Assembly: GCA_013995675.1 (NCBI GenBank)
Contig: VWRR01000011.1
Span: forward strand, 496,001-560,000
Direction of reading: 5' to 3'
DNA from: Cyanidiococcus yangmingshanensis
Taxonomy: Eukaryota > Rhodophyta > Bangiophyceae > Cyanidiales > Cyanidiaceae
Length of the DNA: 64,000 nucleotides
Shown here piece by piece: positions 30,421-41,826 of this stretch. A program made the position numbers and the translations under genes. Under the pieces are notes generated by a model that saw only the letters and a program-made list of their open reading frames with translations, did not search any database and was not told the DNA's origin. Positions within the stretch are counted from its first letter, which is position 1; every line of letters starts with the position of its first letter.

Positions 30421-33400
30421 ATGTTTGGGCAAGTGCAAATTCTTTCTGAGCCAGCGGCGTCGTCGGCACACCGGACGCGGGTGGCGTTCATGGTTCGGTG
30501 CCGACAGGTCGCTGACGCTGCTGGGGAGCAGTTGGTTCTGGTGGGTGATCACCCAGCGCTTGGTGGTTGGGATCTCGCGCGCAGCGTGCCGATGGTGCGA
30601 CAAGAGCGTTCATCGACACCCGAGCCTACGGCGGTGGCCGCGACTGGCTCCTCCTCGCAGGCGTTGTCGGCCGGCGCGCAGCAGGGCTCGCGCAGCTTCT
30701 ACTGGACTTGCGAAGTGGTGCTCGATAATGGCTCCCAGATCAACTATAAGTACTGCATTGTTGCCCGTGATCCTGACTCTGGGGTCGTTGACCTGAGCCG
30801 CGAGCCTCGCTTTGAGAACTTTGAGGGCAACCGCAAGCTCAAAGTGATGGGCATCGCGATGCGCGTCGACGATCACAAGTTTGGCGAGCGGTACGATGCC
30901 ACAGACGAGTCCCGCATTCGGGTAGATTATGGTCGCGTATTCGGGGGCTTCGAAGCACCCTGCGTCGCAGAAGGACACAGCTCGTATCGCGGAGCGGATG
31001 CGAATGAGGGCCTTATCCAGAGCGGAGCAAGTTCTCTACTGGGCACGATCCCGCCTCTGACCAACCCACCCACTTTGATCATTGTAATCTATCGTCTGCC
31101 TGTCATCGCGAAGAGATCGGACCAGGGATGGTCATTCTCTTGGGATGACGACGCTCTTTATCTGACTTCTGTAGGTTTGAGGCGAGGCCTCGAGGGCAGA
31201 ATCCGCATTCTCTGGGTTGGGGTGTTGAACTGCGACGATGAGGTACCCATTCATGAGCAGTCGCATGTGAGCAATACGCTCTATCAGCAGTTCGGCTGCA
31301 TACCGGTGTTCTTGCCGGCCGAGACTCGAACGAAATTCTATCAGGGATTTTGCAAAGGCGTTCCTCTGGCCGCTTTTTCACATGATTACGGAAATCATGG
31401 ATGAGGACAAGTTGGAGACGAAGAAATTCGATCGCAGTCTCTGGCATGTCTACTGCTCTGTGAATCGCAAGTTCGCCGATACTGTGGTAGGGATATACCA
31501 CGAACATGACCTGATCTGGATCCACGACTACCACTTGATGGTTTTGCCGTCGCAGCTACGGCGCAAGTTGTCCGGTGCAAAAATTGGCTTCTTCCTGCAC
31601 ACGCCGTGGCCATCGAGCGAAATTTATCGGATGCTGCCTGTCCGAGATGAGCTCTTGCGTGGCCTCCTATCATCCTCGCTGATCGGTTTCCATCTGTTCG
31701 ATTATGCGCGGCATTTCTTGTCGGCTTGTGTGCGACTGCTGAACCTGGAGCACGAATCATCGCGCGGTGCGCTCGCAGTCGAGTATTCTGGGCGGCATGT
31801 GATGATTCGCGTATCGCATATTGGCATTGATCCGGATCGCTTTCGCGAGCGCCTCGATCATCCGAATGTGAAACAAGCGATCGAGACGTTGCGCGAGGAG
31901 TTGCGCAATCGTACTGTCCTTTGCGGCATCGACGACCTGGACATCGTGAAAGGGATTGCGCTCAAATTGCAGGCCTTTGAGACGTTTCTGCAGAACTACC
32001 CGGGCTATCAGGGGCGGCTGGTGCTCATGCAAACAGCGATTCCGAAAGCGGCTCGGGTAAAGCCCTATGTTCGGAGTGAGATTCGGTCACTTGTGGAGCG
32101 TATCAACACCAAATACGGCGCCGCGGATTACCTGCCCCGTTGTGTACCTCGAACGAGACATAAGTTTGGATGAGCGCGTTGCCATGTATAGCTTAGCAGA
32201 CGCGATTTTTCTGACGCCCATACGTGACGGACTGAATTTGGTGCCATACGAGTATGTTGTGTCTGCCTCGAAGAACAGAGGCCAGTTAATCTTGAGCGAG
32301 TTCACGGGTTGCTCACGCGCGCTCTCTGGCGCCGTGCGCATTAACCCATGGAATCGAGAGGAGGTGGCCGGTGCGATTGATGCAGTTCTACAGAACAACG
32401 ATGAGGTCAAACAACGGAAACATGCTGCTGACTACAGCTACGTATGCGAACACACGACAGCCACCTGGGCGTTCTCGTTTCTCTCTGACCTGGAGCGAGC
32501 GTCTGAACCTGTTCGGCGGCTGACCAAACTGGGTCTGGGTTTCGGAGTTGGCGCGCGCCTTTTAGAGTTCGAGGGCTTTCAGCACATTTCCGCGGATACG
32601 ATCTCGAAGACGATGCGTGAATCCTCCCAGCGCCTCGTTCTGCTTGACTATGACGGGACACTGACCCGCGCGGATCAGCGCCATGAGCGCATGGCCCATG
32701 CCTGGGCCAAACCCTCAGCCACGGTGATGCAATACCTGGAAGCGATTGCAGACAATCCCCGCAACTTTGTGGTCATCATGAGCGGCCGCACGAAGGAAGT
32801 TCTTGAGCACGCCTTCAAAGATCTCGGCAAAGTGGGTCTAGCGGCCGAACATGGTTTCTACTATCGCTGGAACAGCAGTCTGCCTTGGCAGGAAAGCAAA
32901 CCCAATGCAGATCTTTCGTGGATTGAGGTAGCGCACGAAATCATGCTCTCGTACATGGAAAGAACCGATGGCAGCTACATCGAGCGGAAAACTGCCGGGC
33001 TTGTATGGCACTACAAGGACGCCGATCCGGAGTTTGGTAGCTGGCAAGCGAGCGAGATGCATGATCATCTGGAATCTGTGCTGAGCTCGCTCGGCGTCCA
33101 GGTCATTTCCGGGAACCGTTGGGTTCAAGTGCGCCTTCGGGATGTCAACAAAGGCATCATGGTTGAGACGATTCTTCGACGTTACACCCAGCCGGATGCC
33201 GACACGACGGATACCGACGCGTCTGCCGATGCCCGCAGGCCTGGTGCGGAGCCCGGGCGCTTGCCTGATTTTGTTTTATGTTGCGGTGACGATCGAACCG
33301 ACGAAGACATGTTCACGCGAATTGACCAGTCGTATGAACGCTGCTCGCCAGAGGTGCGTTCCCGCGTCTTCACCTGTGTCATTGGGGTCAAACCGAGTAA

Positions 33401-33914
33401 CGCCCACTACTATATCCGAGACTACGAGGAGATGATGGAGATCTTGGCCGCGCTGGCTGCTGCCTCAGTACCGTTACGTCCGGTGCGCTCCACAACGCTG
33501 GAAGACTTTCGACTTTCAACAGCGACCTCTCCACTGCGCACCGATTCAAGACCGAGCTACAGCAGTGATCGAGCCGCATACAGTCTCAGCTCGGACGATA
33601 CAGCAGCAGCAGCAGCTGCTGCTGCTGGTGGTGGTACCGGCGCCGGCGCTGGGATGTCCCGGCACATGGGCGCAAGTCGCCATGCACACTTAAGCCAGTA
33701 TACGTACCTGGAGTGGTGCGTCGGCGCGCCGCATCGACACCATACTCAGATCGTGCTCGAAACGGTCATCGCAGGGACTCTTTTGCGCACGCCGACGCGG
33801 GAAAGTCGCGCATCGAGGTTCACCCAGGTAACGAGTACAGCTCTGGCACGAACGTTCATGTCAGTCATTCGTCAATCTTTACCTCGCTTTGGACTGCCAC
33901 TTGATCTATGCTAA
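30421..33914 (+). CDS. CBM20-trehalose-6-phosphate synthase-phosphatase fusion, two frame breaks
   Basis: Class II-type TPS/TPP. From the ATG at 30421 (MFGQVQILSEPAASSA) comes a starch-binding CBM20 domain (about residues 15-130: VAFMVRCRQVADAAGEQLVL, LGGWDLARSVPM, NYKYCIVARD). Next is the GT20 synthase domain: FCKG/WPLFHMI, IWIHDYHLMVLP, GFFLHTPWPSSEIYRMLPVR, then LTPIRDGLNLVPYEY. Last is a HAD phosphatase domain: LLDYDGTLTR, VVIMSGRTKE, VLCCGDDRTDEDMF. The phosphatase aspartates are kept. Frame 1 passes to frame 2 at GTTCCTCTGG (near 31365, one extra C or T), and frame 2 to frame 3 at CTGCCCCGTTGTG (near 32136, one extra C); both are +1. A GCT/GCA repeat near 33600-33630 encodes poly-Ala. 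The C-terminal 100 residues match nothing known. The CBM20 fusion suggests sensing of, or tethering to, floridean starch. Confidence 0.9.
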
Positions 33915-34159
33915 AGTCTCTGGCACCTTTGCGAACCTGCATTTCAGCTGAAGAGAAATTTTCAGCTCAATGGCTGTCTTGTATCTGTCCGTTTGGGGTT
34001 CTGTTTCCAATTCACGGGGGGCGACACTGCATACGTCGCTCGGCTGTCGCTGTTGAACGCACCTGCATGTGAGTCTGGTTCTACTTCATCCACTGAGGGA
34101 GATTCCTTCGCTCTGAAGGCTGTCGACTGGTCGGTGCTGACAGGGCTGGTCGCTCCAGA

Positions 34160-37066
34160 CTAGACATCAGAAACGTCTTCGGTGTGCGGGTCAGCGGTCT
34201 CGGGAGGCTCCGACGATCGTTGCTCGGTGGCCTCATGAGCTGATGCCTCCAATTCCGTCGGAGGAGCCGTCGATGGCTCGGCTGGTGACGCTGCGGCATC
34301 CTGTTCAATCTCGGATGACGCCTCTGGGTTGGTGTTAGTCACGACCTGCCCATCGTCGGATGGTGCATCTGGGGGTGCATCTGGATGGGTCTCTGCCGTC
34401 TGCTCTTCGTTCTTGTTTGTCTCGGGCTCGTTGGGTTCGCTCTGCATCGATGCTGGCTGTTCGGCCGACGCGGCTTCGGTGAACGTCTCTGGAGATTCCT
34501 GAGGCGCGCGGTTCTCGTTGGGCGTCGGCGCAGACGCTGCGGCGTCCTCGTCTGTGGACTGCGAGCCCCAAATCGATGCCCTGTGCTGGACGAGTAGCAC
34601 CGCAGAGTATGGCTCCATGTGAAACGGCATCGAAACACAGGTGACTGAGGGCTTGACGTCCTCGGGATAGCCATCGAGCCCGGCCAACGCAAAGCAGTCG
34701 TCCGGTGATGGCGCCGCCGTATTGAACAGAACCGCCCAACCGGATTCGTTATCCGAGAAACGTGGAGCAATGATATCACACGGCTCGTGGGCAGCGTTGA
34801 ACGCCACATAGAGGTGGCGTCCACCGAGAGCTGGTGCCCGGGACCCTCGTAAAACCAACGCCATGAAATTGTTCGGGTTGTCCCAGTTGGGCTCACAGCC
34901 CGAGGCATCTGCCATGAGGGGTGGCTCTTGCTGCACCTCAGCATTGGTTGTTGCGCCGCCAATGGCGTCGCAGAGCACTACAGAGGATGCGTCGGGTGCA
35001 CACCAGACAAAGTCGCCACGCGATGCGGACATGAAACGGCGCCATATCGGCGAAGATATCTTGCGGAAATGAATGAGCGTGCTCACGAAACGCAAGAGCT
35101 TGCGAGCGTCCCCTGACTCCTCTGCAAGCGCATCCCAGTTGAAGTAATTGAGTGCGTTATCCTGACACCAGACATTGGAATTGCCATGCTGGGTATGGCC
35201 AATTTCATCGCCACTCCGAATCATGGGCACTCGCGCACTGCACAGAAGCATGAGGAAGAAATTGCGCTCTTGGCGACGCCGAAGGCGCAGCACGTTTTCG
35301 TCGTTTGTCTCACCCTCTACGCCACAGTTCCAGCTGAGGTTATGTTTCTCTCCGTCGCGGTTGTCCTCACCGTTCGCCCAGTTCTGCGCTTCGTTGTAGG
35401 AGACCAGATCTCGGAGGCTCATACCATCATGGCAGGTGATAAAGTTGATTCCATAGGCATGGCCGTTTTCTTGCTGCCCGCGCCGCACCTCGTCCGGCAC
35501 GTTGCCACCATAGATATCTTCAGAGCCGCAGATGCGTGTGGCCATCTCACGAAGCATCCCTGCGTCGCCTTTGATAAACTTTCGAACGCAGTCCCTGTAC
35601 TTGCCGTTCCAGTCGGACCAGCCTGGGCCAAACTGCGCAAAGTGGCCGACGAGGTAGGCGCTCAGGTCCCAGGGCTCCGCGATGAAGAGCACATCTTTCA
35701 GTGCACTATCGTTCCCCAGTGCCTGGATGACCGCTGGGTATTCCATGATATCGAATGGAGGCGCCGGCGAGCGCACGAGGCACGCAGCAAGGTCAAAGCG
35801 GAAGCCGTCAACTTGCATTTCCGTCGCCCAGAAGCGCACGCAATCGTGGACGAACTCGATACCAGCCAGACTGTTGCAGGCAAAGGTATGTCCGCATCCC
35901 GAAAAGTTCACGTCATGTCCTCGGTCGTTCAAATAGTACTCACGGTTGGCCAGCGCTCTGAAATGGTATGTCCTCCACGTCTCGGCAGTGTGGTTGAACA
36001 CGATATCGAGGATCACCGTGATGCCGGCTCTGTGCAACTCGCGAACCATGGTGCGAAACTCATCGAGCGCGTGCCGATAACCATAGGCTCTGCCCCATTT
36101 TCGGCGTGCAGCCTCAGTAGAGCCCGCGCCTATGACCGAGAAGCGGTTCATGGGTGCAAAGAAGGCAACTGTCGAGTAGCCCCAGTACTGACAGAGATCT
36201 TCGCCGGTTGCCGGATTCTTTTTCTGCCACTCCAGCTCGTTAAATTCAAAGACGGGCAGAAACTCAACACAGTTCACGCCGAGTGATTTCAAATATGGAA
36301 TCTTTTCAATGACGGCTGTGAATGTACCTCGTGGTGCACGGATGTCCTTTGCCAGAGCGGTGAATGAACGCACGTGCACCTCGTAGATCACGAGATCACT
36401 CGCGGGAGTATTCGGTTTGCGCACACCCTGCCAATCGAATCCATTCAAGTAGTCGAGTGGCGGTATCACTGCCATCGGTGAATACTTGTTTTTGCGCTTC
36501 TCTCTGGCGTGAAAGTCGACATATGCTGGTGAGTCGATGATGCGAGCGAAGGGATCCAAGACGACTTGTGCACCTTTGCCGCGACCTACTCGCCAAGCAT
36601 AACGATAGCCAGCCAACAGCGGCTGCACCGCCACATGCCAGACCTTGCCCATGCGATTTTTCCGCGGATCAAGACGCAGCTCGACACAGGAGTCCATCGC
36701 GAGTACCGCGAACCCGCTGATGTCGCCATCCTGGTCCGGATCGTCGTCGTTGACCTCAGCGTCTTCGGGGATCGCGTTCAAGGCACCGCTTCCCGCTGCG
36801 AAGGAACCAGCCTCGGGATGGTAAATGATCAACGACATGTGGCGTTGTTCGGCGCTGTAGATCGCAAAGTTGACCGTATCGGCGTCGATCGGGTGACAGC
36901 CGTACGGGCTTGGCTTGCCACGCAAGACACGAGTCAGCCACGGCGCTCCCGAGATCGACTTGCGCGAGTCGATCAGGATCGATGTTGACGACGTCACGCG
37001 ACGAATACGCCTCCCAGAAGACTGATCAACAACTTCATAGCCGACTTGCGAAGTTTGATTCCCCAT
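34160..37066 (-). CDS. isoamylase-type starch debranching enzyme
   Basis: 968 residues from the ATG at 37066 (the open frame begins at a TTG three codons earlier). It hydrolyses alpha-1,6 links of glucans and trims pre-amylopectin. It has an N-terminal CBM48-like region (SPYGCHPIDADTVNFAIYS, WHVAVQPLLAGYRYAWRVG), then the GH13 barrel with VILDIVFNHTAE, DGFRFDLAACLVR (nucleophile Asp), LFIAEPWD (acid Glu) and ITCHDGMSLRDLVSYN, plus NLSWNCGVEGETND, typical of isoamylase/GlgX. The last 150 residues are Pro/Glu/Ala/Thr-rich and probably disordered, which is unusual for the family. No clear plastid transit peptide is present, consistent with cytosolic floridean starch in red algae. It converges on the TPS gene, with 245 bases between the stops. 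Intact. Confidence 0.93.
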   Translation of the reverse strand: MGNQTSQVGYEVVDQSSGRRIRRVTSSTSILIDSRKSISGAPWLTRVLRGKPSPYGCHPIDADTVNFAIYSAEQRHMSLIIYHPEAGSFAAGSGALNAIPEDAEVNDDDPDQDGDISGFAVLAMDSCVELRLDPRKNRMGKVWHVAVQPLLAGYRYAWRVGRGKGAQVVLDPFARIIDSPAYVDFHAREKRKNKYSPMAVIPPLDYLNGFDWQGVRKPNTPASDLVIYEVHVRSFTALAKDIRAPRGTFTAVIEKIPYLKSLGVNCVEFLPVFEFNELEWQKKNPATGEDLCQYWGYSTVAFFAPMNRFSVIGAGSTEAARRKWGRAYGYRHALDEFRTMVRELHRAGITVILDIVFNHTAETWRTYHFRALANREYYLNDRGHDVNFSGCGHTFACNSLAGIEFVHDCVRFWATEMQVDGFRFDLAACLVRSPAPPFDIMEYPAVIQALGNDSALKDVLFIAEPWDLSAYLVGHFAQFGPGWSDWNGKYRDCVRKFIKGDAGMLREMATRICGSEDIYGGNVPDEVRRGQQENGHAYGINFITCHDGMSLRDLVSYNEAQNWANGEDNRDGEKHNLSWNCGVEGETNDENVLRLRRRQERNFFLMLLCSARVPMIRSGDEIGHTQHGNSNVWCQDNALNYFNWDALAEESGDARKLLRFVSTLIHFRKISSPIWRRFMSASRGDFVWCAPDASSVVLCDAIGGATTNAEVQQEPPLMADASGCEPNWDNPNNFMALVLRGSRAPALGGRHLYVAFNAAHEPCDIIAPRFSDNESGWAVLFNTAAPSPDDCFALAGLDGYPEDVKPSVTCVSMPFHMEPYSAVLLVQHRASIWGSQSTDEDAAASAPTPNENRAPQESPETFTEAASAEQPASMQSEPNEPETNKNEEQTAETHPDAPPDAPSDDGQVVTNTNPEASSEIEQDAAASPAEPSTAPPTELEASAHEATEQRSSEPPETADPHTEDVSDV

Positions 37067-38618
37067 CTGATTCAAGAACGTTGACTAAACAACCTCAGAC
37101 AACTCGAGTGCCTCTTCAGAAACGACGGTTCACGCTGCGTACACTGAGAGGTATCTTTTTGAAGTGAGATCTCTCGTGAGGAAACGTCCAAGCTGGCGTT
37201 GCAGCTGGTTGGTTGTTCGTGCACGGCGCCAGCCTCAAGTTGATGTGCGGATCAGTGCGGCGATTGGCAAACCGCAGCGATCTGCGTCCGTTACGCAGCG
37301 GAGGCGAATCGGCCGGCCGAAATCTCCGAACGGTTTGATGATGGAATCGCCGTGAAATTCACTGGCCAGCAAGACTCTGTGATTGTTTCAATGGCTACCA
37401 AAGCCATTGGCTAGCAAGGCTTTGTGAGTGATTGAGTGGCTATAAAGTACAGTGGCTTGAAATATTTACAGATGGATCATCCACTGGGTTGCATTTGGAT
37501 GGATCGGTTAGAGAGCTCAACGGCTCATGGCGGGCCAGACAAGCCCAGTGATGGTGGTAGACGTCGACGCATGATGCGATCGCGCTGTTGGTTGGTTGTT
37601 TCGTGAAGCGCTCGCCATGCGTCCGTTTCGGGGCGAACGGCGTGCTCTCCGCAGCGGACGAGTTGACGGCGACTCTTTACCGCTTGTTCCATGGGCGGCA
37701 TTTTGCGCCCGAGGCGGCTTTCGGGTAGGTCCAACTCTCGTTTCGGATGGATGCCTGCCATGCTGAGACATCTGATGGAGCATTGCTGCTGAATCTGTGT
37801 ACGTACTCCAGGCTGCGTCGTGATTCATAGCGATTTGTCGGCCTCCAGAAAGCGGGTTGTGTCCCATCTGGGCGAATTCAGGGTTTGTGCAGCAATTTCT
37901 GAGCGTGCAAATCTAGTAGCAGCGTCCCTGTCCCGAACGAGGTTGTTGGGTCGAATACCGCGGACGAATGCCTCGCTGCATGGACTTGAAATCCCGGATG
38001 TTGCGCCGCCGCTGAGGCACTCATTCCGCGACGATCCCTGATATTCGACATGCTTCGATGAGTGCTACTCGTCCATGACAAGCTCCGCCTGCATAACTTG
38101 TCCAAACACGTGGCTTCCTCCATGGTCCAACAGAGGCCGCAAGATAAGGCCTCTGCAACGGAATCGCAACCCTGTTTACAGGCACTCGGTGCGATCTGCA
38201 TACTTCATAGCAGGGATCGTTTCGGCTCAAACTTCACCTGACAGGTAGTTTTTGGTCGAAACAGCATTGGCTGGTTTCGGGAATCCCGAAGTGCAGCGCT
38301 TCAGAACGCCAGAGGCCGCGCGAGCGGTGTCTACGCGACAGGGACCAGCGGGACGCTCACGCAGATCCTTGCGGGCCGGCGACCGATCGGGGCATCGATC
38401 TATGGACCCGTCTCGGAAACCGCTTTACGAGGACTGCTACCGGCTTCGAGTCGACGACTAAGTGTAGGATCATTTGCTGAAGCTGAAAAATCGCCTTGTT
38501 GTGCTTACTACAAATACTTTTCTATTCGTTTGCTTTCAGAGAGTCCCTCTGGAGACGTTGCGATGGGTTGGCAAAACCAGTGGTGCTCTGGTGAGCGACG
38601 CGCTTTCCTAACCTTGGA
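37067..38618. other. divergent intergenic isoamylase / PheRS alpha, possible small gene
   Basis: 1.55 kb. On the minus strand, frames from 38201, 37867 and 37761 overlap and each is +1 to the one before; the last reads MAGIHPKRELDLPESRLGRK and ends at 37525, the middle one NPEFAQMGHNPLSGGRQIAM. This might be a small protein of unknown family. Imperfect repeats sit at about 37361-37446. The ends hold the promoters of both flanking genes. Confidence 0.35.
37361..37446. repeat. imperfect short repeats and hairpin
   Basis: GGCCAGCAAGACTCTGTGATTG recurs imperfectly as GGCTAGCAAGGCTTTGTGAG, about 45 bases later. Between them CAAAGCC and GGCTTTG could pair as a 7-base stem. Significance unknown. 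Confidence 0.4.
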
Positions 38619-40247
38619 ATGGAACCTGCGCAGCTTGAACGTGCCGTTGTTGACGCGATCAGGTCGACAGGCCTAGTGGCGAACTCGAGATCGTTCGCTG
38701 CCAAGCTCAAAGTTGACCACGATGAGCTGGTTGCGATCTTGAACTCAATGTACCGTCGCGACTTGGTTACGTTGGTTCAGCTGGAGCCAGAGCTGGAGTA
38801 CAAACTTACCGATGAAGGGGCCCTATACGCGCAGTGTGGCACACCAGAGTGGTGTCTTTACGAGGCGCTTCACTCCAGCGGGCCGACACCAGTTTCTGAG
38901 CTCGACAGGCTTCTTGCGTCGTTCTGGAAAGAGGCGCATCCTGGCTGCGAAATGGATGGGAAAAAAGTGGCAAAGATTGGCATGCAGCAGGGCCTCAAAC
39001 AGGGTCTATTTGTTTTGGACAAGACGAGTCGACCTCCTCGACTTGTATGCGTGGAGTCAACGGAGACAGACGCTGTGCACAGAGCGCGATGTCTCCAGGA
39101 GGGACTCCGCGCCCTGCACAGCGGCAGCGCTCACGCCGCCGCGACTGGTCCCGTTCAAGACACGACCATATTGGAGGAGATCTTGCGCCGCAGTCTAGCG
39201 ACGCGCCTCAAGCTGAAGATATTTTCGGTCTCTGCAGGTCCTCGTTTTGACCAAGCGCTCGTTGAGCAGCTTACTGACCTGACCCGCGAGATGCTACTGT
39301 CGGACTCGTGGGAGTCGGCCGTGTTCAAAGCGTTCAACTTTGAAGCTGCTGGCGTCGCACCCATGGACGGCGGTCGATTGCATCCTTTACTCAAGGTGCG
39401 CGAAGAGTTCCGACTTATTTTTTTAGAAATGGGTTTCACGGAGATGCCCAGCAACCGCTACGTCGAATCGTCTTTTTGGAATTTCGACGCGCTCTTTCAG
39501 CCGCAACAACATCCTGCCCGAGATGCTCACGATACCTTCTTCTTAACGGAACCGTCGTTTTGCAGTCGCATTGGAGACGAGACCGCCTCAGCGGCTACCG
39601 ATGCCTATGTTGAACGCGTGAGCTTGGTGCACGATCAAGGCGGCTACGGATCTCGGGGCTATGGTTACCGATGGGACCTCACCGAGGCGAGACGCAATGT
39701 GCTGCGCACTCACACCACAGCTGTTTCAGCTCGTATGCTGTATGAAATGGCCCAAGAACTGCAAGATGAGACCGCAAGGGCGTCGTTTCATTCTCGACGC
39801 ATGTTTTCTATCGATCGCGTTTTTCGGAACGAGACCCTCGACGCGACCCACTTGTGCGAGTTTCATCAAGTGGAAGGCTGGGTTGCAGGTCGTGGCCTCT
39901 CGCTCGCGGACTTGAAGCAGATTATCGCCCAATTCTTCCGACGAATTGGAATGAGCAGGTTGCGCTTCAAGCCAACCTATAACCCGTACACGGAGCCGTC
40001 TATGGAGATTTACGCATACCACGAATCGCTGGGGCGCTGGGTCGAGATCGGCAACAGCGGCATCTTTCGACCAGAGATGCTGCAACCCATGGGTCTGCCA
40101 CCGGACATCCGGGTGATCGCCTGGGGCCTCTCACTGGAACGACCGACAATGATCCTCTATGGCCTGAGTAATATCCGGGATCTGTTCGGTCACCGGGTGT
40201 CTCTGAAAATGATTCGGGATCACCCCATTTGTCGAATCGGTTGGTAG
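38619..40247 (+). CDS. FARSA: phenylalanyl-tRNA synthetase alpha subunit, cytosolic type
   Basis: 542 residues from the ATG at 38619. It is the catalytic alpha chain of the alpha2beta2 enzyme that charges tRNA-Phe. The N-terminus (ERAVVDAIRSTGLVANSRSF to EGALYAQCGTPEW) is the winged-helix region of the eukaryotic/archaeal form. Class II aminoacylation motifs follow: motif 2 around RMFSIDRVFRNETLDATHLC with EFHQVEGWV, the Phe-binding part KPTYNPYTEPSMEIYAYHES, and motif 3 GLSLERPTMILYGLSNIRDL. Length is slightly above human FARSA (508), owing to inserts near 150-180 and 310-330. There is no targeting peptide. Intact. Confidence 0.95.
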   Translation: MEPAQLERAVVDAIRSTGLVANSRSFAAKLKVDHDELVAILNSMYRRDLVTLVQLEPELEYKLTDEGALYAQCGTPEWCLYEALHSSGPTPVSELDRLLASFWKEAHPGCEMDGKKVAKIGMQQGLKQGLFVLDKTSRPPRLVCVESTETDAVHRARCLQEGLRALHSGSAHAAATGPVQDTTILEEILRRSLATRLKLKIFSVSAGPRFDQALVEQLTDLTREMLLSDSWESAVFKAFNFEAAGVAPMDGGRLHPLLKVREEFRLIFLEMGFTEMPSNRYVESSFWNFDALFQPQQHPARDAHDTFFLTEPSFCSRIGDETASAATDAYVERVSLVHDQGGYGSRGYGYRWDLTEARRNVLRTHTTAVSARMLYEMAQELQDETARASFHSRRMFSIDRVFRNETLDATHLCEFHQVEGWVAGRGLSLADLKQIIAQFFRRIGMSRLRFKPTYNPYTEPSMEIYAYHESLGRWVEIGNSGIFRPEMLQPMGLPPDIRVIAWGLSLERPTMILYGLSNIRDLFGHRVSLKMIRDHPICRIGW

Positions 40248-41826
40248 GGAGGCCATGACGAGAATGCTCGTTACACCAAGGCATTTTTCTGCGACCAGCG
40301 CTCTGATGAGGACCGCGGCCACAATGGTGCCGTCCTGAGCGAGTCGAGGCGACAAGCTAACCCCCGAGCCCTGTGTTGGTCTCGACACGCCGCGACCAAG
40401 ATACATTGAGCCCCGCGAAGCACCGGCATGCTCTGATCGCCGCATGCAACCTGTCTGGGTCCTGTTTTCTTCGCCGAGGACGATTACACCCATGGCTACG
40501 CAACTGCACGCCTGAATACGTTGAAGTAACTCACCTTGGAGTATCCTGCATATCGCAATGAAAACAAGTTTCGCGCAAATCTCCTCTCACGATGAAAACC
40601 AAACCAAAATCGCGGTGCGTGTATTAGAGCGACGCTTGTTCCGATAAATTCCTCACCCATGATTTTGAAGACCCAGCTCCTACTAGTTTGTCCAGTTCTC
40701 AATCAACTCCGCAAGTTCGCGTTCTGGGAGCTCTTCAAACCTATTTCCAAAAATCTCTATCTGCATCCACTTTTGACGACAACATCCATGCTCATTGTGA
40801 CTAGAATGTCTCAGTTTAGATATCCTTCTCCCATCGCGACACATCGGACAACGATCGTGCCCCGTGGTGTCCCGCTCGCCATGACTCGCGGACGCGCCTC
40901 GGAAACACGCAGCACGAGCCCGCGTTGCAATCCAGCGGGAACTGCCACGTGGCGCAACCGGCGACGGCGACGATGCCACCGATCTCGTCGAACCAGTACG
41001 GAGGGGCTGTTCACACCTGCATGCGCTTTGGTGGTCTTTCGGGTAGTTCGTTGTCATTGGTGCCTATCGGGTACCTGCTAGCTCTAGGTAATTGGATCGT
41101 TGGATTGGAAGCAACTCAGACTGTTTTCCAGTGCTGGTTAGATAGAGGACGGCGTCAATATATTGTCGATTGAAGAGCATGCTCAAGTGGGGTTTTGTGA
41201 CGCCTTTTCTGACTCGTGCGCCCGATAGAATGGGGGTGCAGAGATCCTTCTGTGGGCCCAAGCGAGGCCTCTTGTTTGGTTTGGTCCCGATTCAGGCTAT
41301 TTGGATGGCTGCGGCGCCATCCAAGGGTGGCAAACCAAGGGAGGCGGAGCGGGATCCAGGGAAGCGTCCGGAACGCAAGGATGATAAAGGCTTTCAGAAA
41401 GGGGGTGGCAAACCACCAAAGCGCGACAAGCAATGACGGCGAAACGGTATTTACGAGCAGTATCAAGCAGGGAGGTGGTTCCTTGGAACACGGTCGCAGC
41501 GTCAGTGTCCAGGTAGGTGGGTATATCCTCGGGTGAGGTTCGCGTATAAACATGGAGACATCTCGACAGATCAGACTCGCCAAATGCGCGATTGCTTCAT
41601 CGATCCAGAACAAGCCGTTGATCAAACGGCACTCAACACAAGTTTTCGTTTCATTCTCTGCAGCGCGTTCAGTGTTGGACGCGATTGCATGGTAGACTGG
41701 AGGCGCATGCGCTGCCTGTGGTCATCATCTGTCACGCCGGTCCGCGTGCTCATTCCAGGACCATATCCCTATGTGCATTGTATCGTTCGGGTCGCAGACA
41801 CCGGGCGAGTCCAGGTGATAGCCCCT
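40248..41826. other. 1.6 kb between PheRS alpha and thioredoxin reductase
   Basis: Apart from the small candidate gene at 41179, nothing was recognised. Frames at 40659-41081 (+) and 40683-41057 (-) are open over the same stretch and neither resembles a known protein. Confidence 0.4.
41179..41436 (+). CDS. possible small basic protein, uncharacterised
   Basis: 85 residues from the ATG at 41179 (MLKWGFVTPFLTRAPDRMGV). The N-terminal half could be an organelle presequence (hydrophobic with Arg). The C-terminal half is strongly charged and Lys/Gly-rich (KGGKPREAERDPGKRPERKD, then GFQKGGGKPPKRDKQ). No family was recognised. Codon use resembles the neighbours. It may be real, but a chance frame cannot be excluded. 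Confidence 0.35.
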   Translation: MLKWGFVTPFLTRAPDRMGVQRSFCGPKRGLLFGLVPIQAIWMAAAPSKGGKPREAERDPGKRPERKDDKGFQKGGGKPPKRDKQ

